From assembly GCA_037043455.1 (NCBI GenBank), contig JAWPHD010010371.1, forward strand, positions 1 to 64,000: 64,000 nucleotides of DNA. Reading direction: 5' to 3'. Positions within the stretch are counted from its first letter, which is position 1. Every line of letters starts with the position of its first letter. Below the pieces are notes generated by a model. The model was not told the DNA's origin and ran no database searches. It saw only the letters and a program-made list of their open reading frames with translations. The translations under genes were made by a program, and so were the position numbers. Source of the DNA: Cyrtodaria siliqua (lineage: Eukaryota; Mollusca; Bivalvia; Adapedonta; Hiatellidae). Shown piece after piece: positions 36,276 to 47,821 of this stretch.

Positions 36276-36428
36276 TGACTCATGCAATGCATATATTCAG
36301 CTTTGCTGGCATAAAAAAAAATCTTCTATTTCGCAACATTTTTTTTCTTGTACTGATGTTTAGCATTGATTATATCACCTAATGTAATACTATTGTTATT
36401 AGGTTTATGGCTATAGTGTATAGATATG

Positions 36429-36459
<31 letters not shown>

Positions 36460-36480
36460 GTGTGACGTAGTTTCTGTTAT

Positions 36481-36490
36481 GTCTATATAA
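36481..36490 (+). promoter_or_regulatory. Possible TATA box
   Basis: CTATATAA lies about 70 bases before the ATG of the small signal-peptide frame at 36555. It follows a (TA)n microsatellite (36426-36451), so the match may be chance. Confidence 0.25.
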
Positions 36491-36554
36491 TGGAAGATAA
36501 GAACGACACCGAATTGGTTGTTCACAACTTGTACACAGATAGGACCAATTAGAT

Positions 36555-36821
36555 ATGAAAATGGTAAGATATATACAAATATTCATTATACTTGTTTTAA
36601 TATTATATTTTGGCAATCAAGTGTCAACATACAATTCATCCTTTTGTACGATTAAGGAGTAATACATTGTTTATTGTTTACGTTCCATTTGAACGAAGTG
36701 TCGTTTTCAGGTTAAGCAAATCTCGGTTGATAATAACGTGATGTATTGGTCTGCCGCAGATAACACTTGCGGCATGGTGTGTCAAAATCGTGAACAATGT
36801 CATTTATATGTCTATACTTAA
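36555..36821 (+). CDS. Possible two-exon gene for a tiny secreted peptide
   Basis: A frame of 35 codons (36555-36662) encodes a strongly hydrophobic N-terminus, MKMVRYIQIFIILVLIL followed by YFGNQVS, which looks like a signal peptide. About 50 bases past its stop is a good acceptor (GTGTCGTTTTCAG ending at 36710). The frame after it, 36711-36821, is open for 36 codons, with three cysteines (NTCGMVCQNREQC) and a stop. A phase-0 join is possible at CAA|GTGTCA (about 36620), though that donor is weak. The alternative donor GA|GTAATA gives a different, shorter frame. The product would be about 58 residues. No homologue is recognised. Either exon may be chance. Confidence 0.28.
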
Positions 36822-37138
36822 AGAAACTAACCCGCGAAATAACGGCAATATTACACTATAAAACCATTCACCAGAACTCTATCCTGGTGTTCAGGTCATA
36901 TTATAATGTATATGTGCCGAATAAAAGTACTATATTTTTCACGGTTCTTAAAATAGCCGTTATTGAAAATGCTTAAATGAATCATTAGTTAGTAACTCTT
37001 AATTCGACGCTCCAGTTTTGGGCTTTGGCCTGGCTGGTTAAAGCCGTTTATATTGTCTATAGTGATTGCTTCTCAAAATATGTAAGTTATACATATACAT
37101 CGTAGTCAGTAGGTTTAGAAACGGTGCACATAAGTTGT

Positions 37139-37400
37139 AAAATGTGGTTAGATAGCTATTTTAACAGATCACCTCTCTTGTTAGCTGTTTTAAATATTGC
37201 AGATTCCAGTACTCCATTTATTTTTCCTGGGACACATTTTTGGATTTGTAACAGCTTTAGAACCCCGTAAGTACAAGGTGGAACTGTGGTAAATGTGGCT
37301 GGATAGCTATTTTAATAGATCACCTCTCTTGTTAGCTGTTTTAAATATTGCAGATTCCAGTACTCTATTTATTTTTCCTGGGACACATTTTTCGGCGCCA
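37139..37400. repeat. Two tandem copies of about 153 bp
   Basis: 'tagctattttaa-agatcacc', 'cttgttagctgttttaaata' and 'tttttcctgggacacatttt' occur at 37145-37240 and again at 37300-37395. Confidence 0.8.
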
Positions 37401-37769
37401 GTTAAGCTGACTTTTGGCCTCGCAGGAGGTATGTCTGTGTCTCGAAATTATGAAAGCCTACAGGCTTTATTAAACTGAATGCTGATTTGCTAAATGTGTC
37501 TGACAAGGCCAAATGAAAATATTAGATTTGTTTATAGAGTGTAGTTGTTGATAAATGGTATATCGTTAGGTGATTTGTTACGCTGTACTTCAATCGTGAC
37601 CGGAAAAGATGAAGAAAGGAATAGAAATGCTGAAATTGCAAATAAATTATTCTGTTTTCTTGCAAAGTGCGTTAATTTTACATGGTAACTGGTAATGAAA
37701 CCCTATTACAAATTACATATCGCCGTGATTTCCTAGTCACGTGATTTTTTAAGGTGCCCGGATGTGTTC

Positions 37770-38173
37770 TTCTCGCAAACCACGAGGACTAGAGCTTAGA
37801 TATTATGTATATGTCATCATTTAGTGGTCCTCTACCAAGTTTGTACAAATGGTGACCAAAATATTCTTCTCATTTAAATTTATTAATACATTTAAAATTC
37901 TTCTTCTCTGAAACCACAAGGGCTACAGGTTTGTTATTTTGCATGTAGCATCATATAGTGGTCCTGTACCAAGTTGTACAAATGGTGACCCTGGGGTGAA
38001 AATAAGCCCTCAACGGGGGTAAAACGTTTTACATGGAAATACTAGGAAATACATGTAAACACTTTCCTTTTTGAAACCACAAGGTCAGAGCTTTGATATT
38101 TTGCATGTAGCATCATCTAACAGAGTACACTTTGCCAGTAGATCGATTCAGGCCCTCGTGAGCCTCTTGTTTT
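37770..38173 (+). mobile_element. Tandem-core element E, 3' part
   Basis: Core units of about 160 bp ('cctctaccaagtttgtacaa', 'ggtgaccctgggg') are followed by CAGTAGATCGATTC, the hairpin GGCCCTCGTGAGCC and CTTGTTTT. This is the same kind of 3' end as elements B and C. Confidence 0.6.
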
Positions 38174-38241
38174 CGGGGTTATGGCCCTTTGAATATTTTA
38201 ACAATGGCCTTCCGTAATGGAAGGCACTAAATTGTTTTTTC

Positions 38242-40160
38242 AGCTCGACTGATCAGAGATCAGCAGAGCTTATGCCGTGGTGCGGCGTCCGTCGTCCGTC
38301 TGTCCGTCTGTCCGTCCGTCTGTCTGTCCGTAAACTTTTTTTGTAGCGACAACTCCTCTGAAACTACTGAATGGATTTTCATGAAACTTTACAGAAATGT
38401 TGCCCATGAAGTCTAGTTGATCCTAGCAAAAATTCATGTTGATGTGAAATCCAAGATGGCCGCCAAATCTAAAAATAGGTTTTTAAAAAACAAGTTTGTA
38501 GCGACTACTTCTTGAAAACTCTAAGTGATATTGATATGGGACTTTTTCTAAAATGATCAGCATGACATGATGTTGGTCCTTGTCGAAAATCGTTTTGATT
38601 CGACGTTAAACATGGCTGCCAGCGGCCATCTTTGTTTACATAGAGTTATATAATGAAAACTTGTAGCGAATACTCCTCTGAAACTACTTGACGGATGTTC
38701 ATGAAACTTCACAGGAATGTTGCTCTTGATGTCTAATTGATCCTAGCAACATTTCAGGTCGGCCGGAAATTCAAGATGGCCGCCACGGCTAAAAATAAAT
38801 TTTCAAAATACAAGTTTGTAGCGACTACTTCTTGAAAACTATAAGTGATATTGATATGGGACTTTTTCTAAAATGATCCGCATGACATGATGTTGGTCCT
38901 TGTCAAAAATCGTTTTGATTTGACGTTAAACATGGCTGCCAGCGGCCATCTTTGTTTACATAGAGTTTTATAATAAAAACTTGTAGCGACTACTCCTCCG
39001 AAACTACTTGCGGATTTTCATGAAACTTTACAGGAATGTTGCTCTTGATGTCTAATTGATCCTAGCAACTTTTCAGGTCGGCCGGAAATTCAAGATGGCC
39101 GCCACGGCTAAAAATAAATTTTCAAAATACAAGTTTGTAGCGACTACTTCTTGAAAACTATAAGTGATATTGATATGGGACTTTTTCTAAAATGATCAGC
39201 ATGACATGATGTTGGTCCTTGTCAAAAATCGTTTTGATTTGACATTAAACATGGCTGCCAGCGGCCATCTTTGTTTACATAGAGTTTTATAATAAAAAAC
39301 TTGTAGCGACTACTCCTCCGAAACTACTTGCGGATTTTCATGAAACTTTACAGGAATGTTGCTCTTAATGTCTAATTGATCCTAGCAAAATTTCAGATCG
39401 GCCAGAAATTCAAGATGGCCGCCACAGCTAAAAATAGATTTTTAAAAAATAAGTTTGTAGTGACTACTTCTTGAAAACTATAAGTGATATTGATATGGGA
39501 CTTTTTCTAAAATGATCAGCATGACATGATGGTTATACGAGTCGAACATTATTTTGATTCGCCGTTAAACATGGCTGCCAGTGGCCATCTTTGTTTACAT
39601 AGAGTTATATAATGAAAACTTGTAGCGACTACTCCTCTGAAACTACTTGACGGATTTTCATGAAACTTGACAGGAATGTTGCTCTTGATGTCTAATTGAT
39701 CCTAGCAAAATTTCAGGTCGGCCGAAAATTCAAGATGGCCGCCATGGCTAAAAATAGATTTTCATAATACAAGTTTGTAGCGACTACTTCTTGAAAACTA
39801 TAAGTGATATTGATATGGGACTTTTTCTAAAATGATCCGCATGACATGATGTTGGTCCTTGTCAAAAATCGTTTTGATTCGATATAAACATGGCTGTCAG
39901 CGGCCATCTTTGTTTACATAGAGTTATATAATGAAAACTTGTAGCGACTACTCCTCTGAAACTACTCGACGGATTTTCATGAAACTTGACAGGAATGTTG
40001 CTCTTGATGTCTTATCGATCCTAGCAAAATTTCAGGTCGGTCGGAAATTCAAGATGGCCGCCACGGCTAAAAATACATTTTCAAAAAACAAGTTTGTAGC
40101 GACTACTTCCTGAAATCAAAATCTAATCAGTAGAGCTTCAAGGTCATTGACCTGTTGTTT
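38242..40160 (+). mobile_element. Tandem-core element C, second copy
   Basis: It begins AGCTCGACTGATCAGAGATC, identical to the start of the 2472 copy, and ends CAGTAGAGCTTCA + AGGTCATTGACCT (40141-40153) + GTTGTTT. Between are about 5.6 core units of 320 bp; TGTAGCGA recurs at 38342, 38662, 38982, 39302, 39621 and 39940. The very even spacing suggests recent homogenisation. Confidence 0.8.
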
Positions 40161-40360
40161 CAAATTCCCCCCATTTGCACTGCCGTGTCAACTGTTATCG
40201 GAATACCGATAGAAAACGTTATATTGCTCTAATCTCTACCTTAAATTTCGCTATTAAAATTATATCACTTCATGGCCATCAATCACTTATACATTGTGCT
40301 TTCCCAAACGCGCCGACTATCTTTTTTAAAGATATTTTTCGTTGGATTTGTGGAACTTTG

Positions 40361-40440
40361 GTGGCCGAGTGGTTGGCATAATTGTCTCTGGATTCAGAGG
40401 TCCCGGGTTCGTTTCCCGGGTGTTTCAAACGCACTCCCTC
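40361..40440 (+). mobile_element. tRNA-like SINE head
   Basis: GGTGGCCGAGTGGTTGGC (A-box region) and GGGTTCGTTTCCC (B box) lie 36 bases apart, with a CTCTGGATTCAGAG hairpin between, resembling a tRNA-Leu-type head. No clear acceptor stem closes it, so a SINE relic is more likely than a tRNA gene. Confidence 0.5.
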
Positions 40441-40589
40441 ATCGAAAACTTTCTTTGGCACGGATAATAGTCAATTATTTTTTCAAGCGTCAGATTTGAG
40501 TTGGATTTGGTTTATGGTTAGTTGAAAGCGAAATAGCAAATAGACGACACCAGACGACAGAACGAAATGTCTAAAGTAACGAACTGAAT

Positions 40590-40715
40590 TGAATGTTGTT
40601 TAACGGCTCATCAACACAGTATATGTTATTTAGAGCCGACCAGAGATAGTGGAAGAATACAAATGAATCCGAGAATTTGCCCTACTCTTACTAACGAATA
40701 GAATACAGGTGCTCG
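40590..40715 (-). mobile_element. Truncated SINE tail
   Basis: 'gttgtttaacggctcatcaa' and 'gaatttgccctactctta' are the reverse complement of the SINE tail and body at 12900-13005, with a short internal deletion. Confidence 0.75.
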
Positions 40716-40809
40716 AATGATAGACTCCGATGCACGGCTAACTTCCCGATACCCCGCACGAGGTTAAGAGAAAGTGCATTATAAACAGTCTCAATAAAAC
40801 CGAGTCTGC

Positions 40810-41010
40810 TACTTTTATCTTTTGTTTGTGTTAGTTGCTTCCAAGAGATCCCCTTTCCAATATTTATTGATATCCACACTAGTTTTTGTTTAGTGCTGTA
40901 TGGCGGCCGAAAAAGGTCGCCCGACTACATATCAGCAATGGTATTACTGATCCTTTGGGATCATCAAGCCCGATCTTGTGGCTTTAAAGAAGAATATCAT
41001 TTAAGCCGGT
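40810..41010 (+). repeat. Dispersed repeat D2
   Basis: 'tgtgttagttgcttccaaga', 'tccacactagtttttgttta' and 'gatcctttgggatcatcaag' match the other D2 copies. Inverted D1 follows at 41190-41480, an association also seen at 43200. Confidence 0.65.
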
Positions 41011-41282
41011 GCTCGGAGGCGTGTTGGGTCTTTCTTGTCGTTCCCTTAATGTTTTTTTCTCCTACTGCTCTAGCTTCTGCCAAGTCATTGAGTACCTTCA
41101 TTGAGGCTTTCCAGGCTATTGTTTTTTTGTACTTTATTTACACGAGCATATTTGTGTTTTACTGATATTGCCTATTGATGCTGCCTTGTTGGTTAGAGAT
41201 TAGATCATTGCGGGGATTACTTTATTTACACTGTCCTGTTTTAATGGGATGACAGTAGTGAAAGTGTGAGGTTTGGTGCACC

Positions 41283-44200
41283 CTAGAACCGGTTTAAACC
41301 CCCAGTCGCCTACTTTGCCACTGACCGTTCCAAGGCGGTAGCCTATTGTCAACCCTTTTGTGTTTGTGATGTCGTTTGTATTTATTGTTGCTTTTGCCTT
41401 CTTGTTTGTCTGTTTGCGTGTTTGTTTCTGTGTTTTGTGGTTGACTGTCCTCCTTGAATGCTACTTTCCCTGTACGATCTTTTTATATTTCTTTTCTTTG
41501 GGTGTTGCACTTCACATTACCTCTCATGAACAGACACAATAAAACCGAATCTGCTACTTTTATCTCTTGTTTGTGTTTGCTGTTTCCATGGGGTCCCCTT
41601 TCTAGTATTTATTGACATTCACACTAGCGTTTGTTTAGTGCTGTGTGGCGGCCGTAAAAAGTCGCCCAAAAGTCGCCCCGACTACAAATCAGTAGTGTTA
41701 TTTCTTACTGGTCCTTTGGAATCATCAAATCCTATCTATAAAAGCCTTTAAAGTAGAATATCGCTTAAACCGGTGCTAGGAGGTGTGAAAGGTGTTGCAT
41801 TTTACATCACCTCTCACGAACAGACTAAAAAAACGAATCTGCTACATTTATCTCTTGTTTGTGTTTGTTGCTTCCAAGGGATTCCCTTTTCAGTATTTAG
41901 TTTGCAGAACACACGGCGAAAAAGCATTGTCTCGACAATTTAGAAGCGAAAATATGTAAAAACGCCAGAAAAGATAACGAAAAGGCGACACTATAAACGT
42001 ATTTTCTTTTTTTTTGCTGCCTTTATTTGGTCTTCTCATGTTTGAAATGTCGCCGCTTTCGTTGTTTCATTTCGCGCTGAATTTGTGATCATTTCGTTCT
42101 GTCAGGCTTTCGCTACGAATTAAGGAGGTTGGCTGGGAAAGGACGTAGTGATGAGTTTTTTTTAAATTCATATTTAAAGCTTCTTTGGTATAATTTAGAT
42201 CCAAAATTATCCAAAAAAAAGGCTAGGTCACCACACTTTTTTTCCCACTAGACGTCATTGACGAAGGCACATATTTCTAACTTCAAAATTTCACTAAAAA
42301 GAGGAAAAATATTGTCATTTAACATTTTCACAATTGTTTTCATAACATTACGTTTATTGAAAGACAACAATTAATTTTCGATTGCATATATACATATCTT
42401 TCAAATCATACAAAAGCAATTGTAATCCTTGTTCGTCTTTTTACTTTAAAAAGCAAACATATATGGACCGTACCCCACCCACTTTTGTTTTTACCGAAAA
42501 ATTAATTCAAGATAAAAAGATATGTTCTAATGATCAACTTTTTTTAAAATTTGTATATGTCAAGGTCCTATGACATTTCTTTCAAATCAAGTAAAAAAAT
42601 ATGTAGGTTACAAGGCTTCTAATGATTTTTTATTAAAAATTCTTTAAATTACACTCATTTTGGAGTTATTTTGACATTTTCAATGTAAAATACTGTACAC
42701 ACAATATTGACTTGGAGATCGAAAATAAAATTAGCTCAGTAGCTACTCCACTACTGAAAAACAAAAATCTGATTTATTCTATAGCAAAAGGATATATTCT
42801 ACTCAGAGCTACCCATACACCCTATTTTGTTGACAACAGAAAATGATCACAAATGACGGAACAAATATGAAAAATAAATTTGCTTAAAATTTGGTATGTT
42901 ACCATCTTAAATCCTACATTATATCCATATCTACTAGAACCGGTTTAAACCCCCAGTCGCCTACTTTGCCACTGACCGTTCCAAGGCGGTAGCCTATTGT
43001 CAACCCTTTTGTGTTTGTGATGTCGTTTGTATTTATTGTTGCTTTTGCCTTCTTGTTTGTCTGTTTGCGTGTTTGTTTCTGTGTTTTGTGGTTGACTGTC
43101 TTCCTTGAATGCTACTTTCCCTGTACGATCTTTTTATATTTCTTTTCTTTGGGTGTTGCACTTCACATTACCTCTCATGAACAGACACAATAAAACCGAA
43201 TCTGCTACTTTTATCTCTTGTTTGTGTTTGCTGTTTCCATGGGGTCCCCTTTCTAGTATTTATTGACATTCACACTAGCGTTTGTTTAGTGCTGTGTGGC
43301 GGCCGTAAAAAGTCGCCCAAAAGTCGCCCCGACTACAAATCAGTAGTGTTATTTCTTACTGGTCCTTTGGAATCATCAAATCCTATCTATAAAAGCCTTT
43401 AAAGTAGAATATCGCTTAAACCGGTGCTAGGAGGTGTGAAAGGTGTTGCATTTTACATCACCTCTCACGAACAGACTAAAAAAACGAATCTGCTACATTT
43501 ATCTCTTGTTTGTGTTTGTTGCTTCCAAGGGATTCCCTTTTCAGTATTTAGTTTGCAGAACACACGGCGAAAAAGCATTGTCTCGACAATTTAGAAGCGA
43601 AAATATGTAAAAACGCCAGAAAAGAAAACGAAAAGGCGACACTATAAACGTATTTTCTTTTTTTCGCTGCCATTATTTGGTCTTCTCACGTTTGAAATGT
43701 CGCCGCTTTCGTTGTTTCATTTCGCGCTGAATTTGTGATCATTTCGTTCTGTCAGGCTTTCGCTACGAATTAAGGAGGTTGGCTGGGAAACGACGTAGTG
43801 ATGAGTTTTTTTTAAATTCATATTTAAAGCTTCTTTGGTATAATTTAGATCCAAAATTATCCAAAAAAAAAGGCTAGGTCACCACACTTTTTTTCCCACT
43901 AGACGTCATTGACGAAGGCACATATTTCTAACCTCAAAATTTCACTAAAAAGAGGAAAAATATTGTCATTGAACATTTTCACAATTGTTTTCATAACATT
44001 ACGTTTATTGAAAGACAACAATTAATTTTCGATTGCATAAATACATATCTTTCAAATCATACAAAAGCAATTGTAATCCTTGTTCGTCTTTTTACTTTAA
44101 AAAGCAAACATATATGGACCGTACCCCACCCACTTTTGTTTTTACCGAAAAATTAATTCAAGATAAAAAGATATGTTCTAATGATCAACTTTTTTTAAAA

Positions 44201-44590
44201 TTTGTATATGTCAAGGTCCTATGACATTTCTTTCAAATCAAGTAAAAAAATATGTAGGTTACCAGGCTTCTAATGATTTTTTATTAAAAATTCTTTAAAT
44301 TACACCCATTTTGGAGTTATTTTGACATTTTCAATGTAAAATACTATACACACAATATTGACTTGGAGATCGAAAATAAAATTAGCTCAGAAGCTACTCC
44401 ACTACTGAAAAACAAAAATCTGATTTATTCTATAGCAAAAGGATAAATTCTACTCAGAGCTACCCATACACCCTATTTTGTTGACAACAGAAAATGATCA
44501 CAAATGACGGAACAAATATGAAAAATAAATTTGCTTAAAATTTGGTATGTTACCATCTTAAATCCTACATTATATCCATATCTACTAGAA
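41283..44590. repeat. Direct tandem duplication, unit of 1,651 bp
   Basis: Unit 1 (41283-42933) and unit 2 (42934-44584) are nearly identical, with only scattered base changes and homopolymer length differences. CTAGAA stands at 41283, 42934 and 44585, that is at the start, junction and end, which suggests the copy arose between two CTAGAA sites. Each unit holds inverted D1 and D2 repeats and about 1 kb of AT-rich DNA. The repeated small frames (60 residues at 41360 and 43011; 63 residues at 42382 and 44033) are repeat-borne and not supported as genes. Confidence 0.92.
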
Positions 44591-44984
44591 TGGAAAAAAT
44601 GAAACAATTCTGTTGTCAAATAAAACTATGATTTAAAAATAAAATGTTTGGACTTGAAGATGTCAAAGCTTGCCCAGCCAACATCCTTAACGAAAATACG
44701 AAATGACAGACATGAGCATCCATACCTTCCACTCTCGTACAATATGCTGTGAATGTATGCCATCGTTACATATCTCACTTTGCTACCGTAATCATTGTTT
44801 TGCAGTGTCGACAGATGGATAAGTACGCATTCGTTCTGCATTCGATGGAAGGCAAATATGACAATGTCATTGAATTATTATGAATTTTAAAAATACCATC
44901 TTAAGCTCCTAATAGTAATGTTATACAAAAAGTTGTGACGTTTATTCACGATGTCAGATTCATTTTAGATGCCACTGGTGATAA

Positions 44985-46080
44985 AAGATTTATAATGGAT
45001 CAACAGACAGGTCATCCGATAGAACCAGGTAGTACATACTAAGATAACTTGATAATGCCAGTTAGAACATAATAAGGTCACCCGATAATGGCAGACAGTA
45101 CATAATTACATCAGGAGATACTACAAGGTGTACATAGTTAAAGCAGGCGAAAAAACCAGATAGTACATAATAACATCAGGCGATAATACCAGATATACAT
45201 AATTAGCTCATCCGATAATACCAGATATTACATTATAATGCCAGTAAGTACATAATTACATCACGCGATAATACCAGATGCACATAATTAGCTCATCCGA
45301 TAATACCAGATATTACATTATTAGCTCATCCGATAATATCAGATAGTACATAATTAGATCCGCCGATAATGCCAGGAAGTACATAATTACATCAGGCGAT
45401 AATACCAGATGCATATAATTAGCTCATCCGATAATGCAAGATGTACATAGTTAGCTCATCCGATAACACCAGATAGTACATAATTGGATCAGCCGATAAT
45501 ACCAGATATACATAATTTGCTCATCCGATAATACCAGATAGTATATAATTAGATCAGCCGATAATACCAGATATACATTATTAGCTCATCCGATAATACC
45601 AGATAGTACATAATTAGATCAGCCGATAATGCGAGTAAGTACATAATTACATCAGGCGATAATACCAGATGCACATAATAAGCTCAGCCGATAATACCAG
45701 ATGTACATAATTAGCTCATCCGATAATACCAGATATTTAGAACAGCCGATAATACCAGATATTACCTTATTAGATCAGCCGATAATGCGAGTCAGTACAT
45801 AATTACATTAGCCGATAACAACATGTATTAGATCATTTTATACGCCGATAATACTAGGTATTACATAATTAGCACATCCGATAATACCAGATATTACATA
45901 AATATATCAGCCGATAATACCAATTAATATGTAATTAAATCTGCCGATACCACCAGGTATTACATAATTATATTATCCGATAATGCCAGTAAGTACATAA
46001 TTACATTTGCCGATAATACCAGGTAGTACATAATTAGATAAACCGATATACCAGATAGCAAATAATTAGATAAGCCAATG
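44985..46080. repeat. 33-bp satellite, roughly 30 copies
   Basis: The unit CCGATAATACCAGATAGTAC + ATAATTAGATCAG varies at a few positions and in length. The array lies in the intron before the ShKT exon at 46864. A smaller related array at 60615-60900 lies before the paralogous exon at 63875. Confidence 0.9.
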
Positions 46081-46089
46081 ATAATTTGA

Positions 46090-46152
46090 AAGTACACTAA
46101 ACAATTTACTACTCAGTCTTAAGTACACTAAACAATTTACTACTCAGTCTTT
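46090..46152. repeat. 31-bp tandem duplication
   Basis: AAGTACACTAAACAATTTAC + TACTCAGTCTT occurs twice in a row. Confidence 0.85.
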
Positions 46153-46863
46153 GAATATTGTCATACTTAATTGTCAGTGAATGTCTTAATTATAAATATT
46201 TAAATCAACACGCCTTTTTGTTTTTACTATTTTACTCTTTTAATGCTCTGATTGATTTTGGTCAGTTGGTAGTGGCCGGAGTCCCAATACATATATTTGT
46301 TCATGTTTGTTCTTGTATTTAGTATGAGAGAAAGACACGCTCCTATAACTATGGGTTATCCTTCTTATTTCTGCATGCAATGTTTATATTACTACAAGTG
46401 AAGCACCTACAATGGTACCAATGCTGGATTGTGAATTCAACATTTTAACTGAAAACTCTAATTATGGCGATATAACCCTGTTTGCCGGTGGTCGCTTATT
46501 ACCGGGGTATTTAGTAAAAATCACGTTCCCATGATGCAAAGCATGTTCATAAGGTCATTTGACCTATATTGCCGCTACAGTACCTGTCAACAGAGGACAA
46601 AATCAAAATCATGAAATATTTTGCATTTTAAAAGAAACGAAACGAATACCTCCTTTTTTTCTTCTATTTTTTTCTGTTTTTCAGAAAAAAATAGCATGCT
46701 TGTTTGAAAATTTATCAAATTTGATCTGTTGGTGTCGTCTGCTAGTTTTAAGCTTGGCCACATTGCTTCGTAATAAATCAGGGGATTGGTCACATGTTCC
46801 CAAATATTACCAACACCCGGTGCTTACATAAAAACATGCCGGGTGAATTATTCCCTATTTCAG

Positions 46864-46959
46864 TGTGTGAAGATATAACTACAGAGATGTGTGGGTCAAT
46901 CCCATGTGACTCATTCTCCGAGATGGAGCTTTATTGTAAAAAAACTTGCGGATTCTGCC
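46864..46959 (+). CDS. ShKT-domain exon 1 (first seen in window)
   Basis: After the acceptor TATTTCAG the exon encodes a six-cysteine ShKT module: C-EDITTEM-C-GSIP-C-DSFSEMELY-C-KKT-C-GF-C. The CxxxCxxC ending is diagnostic of the family. It ends C|GTACGT (donor), so it is a 96-base, phase 1-1 exon of 32 codons. ShKT modules are small disulfide-bonded domains of secreted or extracellular proteins; the name comes from a sea-anemone peptide, and a toxic role does not follow. The exon is about 80% identical by eye to the one at 63875. The gene's beginning is not seen; symmetric phase means modules can be added or lost without frame damage. Confidence 0.85.
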
Positions 46960-47698
46960 GTACGTATGATAATATTGTGATAAAATACTAGTGTTTGTAA
47001 ACGAGGATCATTTTGAATGTATTCTTACTTGTACAGTCAAAGTCGTTAATTATATTTATACAATTATCTCTCCGCAAAAAGAAAGATTCGTGTGGTTACG
47101 AAATGAGATCCGTCCGTCCGTCAGTCAGTCAATCTTTTCGTTTTTCGATGCATAACTTCATTCATGTTTTGAAACTCGCATCACATATCAAATTGTCTTG
47201 TGATGCCATAACTGGTCGCCGTAACTGTTTTAAAAGTCCCATACCGGTGAAATTTGAATGAGGTTGGCGCATCGTTCGTCCTTCTGTACATCCGCCCTAT
47301 TGTGTCTGGTAAACCTTTTAAACCGTCAGTGGGGGAATTTCCATGATTATTTATAGAAAGCGCAGTCGCAAATACATCCCAAGCAATTACAATCAATGAC
47401 TAGTTTCAGAAAGATGTGCTCACGTTGAACACATTGAAAACGAGGGAGCTCTTTATATGTAGCAAAATACATCAAGGACGACCTGGGATCAAACGAATGA
47501 TCTTGGATCAAACTATTGCTCGGAAATTCAACCCGTAGCCTGTTTGTTATTTTCTTGTCTTAATCCATTAAAAGCAAATTATATTACTTTTATCTTTTAA
47601 AACATACTCTTGTTTGAAATGCCCGTCTAAATACCACTTCAACACCAGTTACAGTAGAACTGTGCACGTGTAATACCTTTACCTCTCTTACTCCAAAG

Positions 47699-47821
47699 CA
47701 ACGCATGTCGAACCGAAAGCATGTGCAGACAGTTGGACGGCCCAACATTGCGAATTGTTGCGATGTGACGACTTTCCGAATGAAGCGGAGATGTACTGTT
47801 CAAAAACATGTGGCCGATGTC
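47699..47821 (+). CDS. ShKT-domain exon 2
   Basis: It encodes C-ADSWTAQH-C-ELLR-C-DDFPNEAEMY-C-SKT-C-GR-C and ends C|GTAAGT. I place the start after CTCTCTTACTCCAAAG (AG at 47697-47698), giving 123 bases in phase 1-1. A second AG just before the first cysteine codon (GAAAG|CATGTG) is also in frame but has a poorer pyrimidine tract. Six cysteines are present with normal spacing. It lies 740 bases after exon 1 on the same strand, with compatible phase, so the two very likely belong to one transcript. Confidence 0.85.

Noticed and set aside
40361..40440. Possible tRNA-Leu gene
   Set aside because: The head has A and B boxes but no acceptor-stem pairing and too short a variable arm for tRNA-Leu; more likely a SINE head.
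41360..43193. Repeated 60-residue hydrophobic frame 'MFVMSFVFIVAFAFLFVCL'
   Set aside because: It occurs in every inverted D1 repeat copy (also 35906 on the minus strand and 49575), so it is repeat-borne and not a membrane-protein gene.
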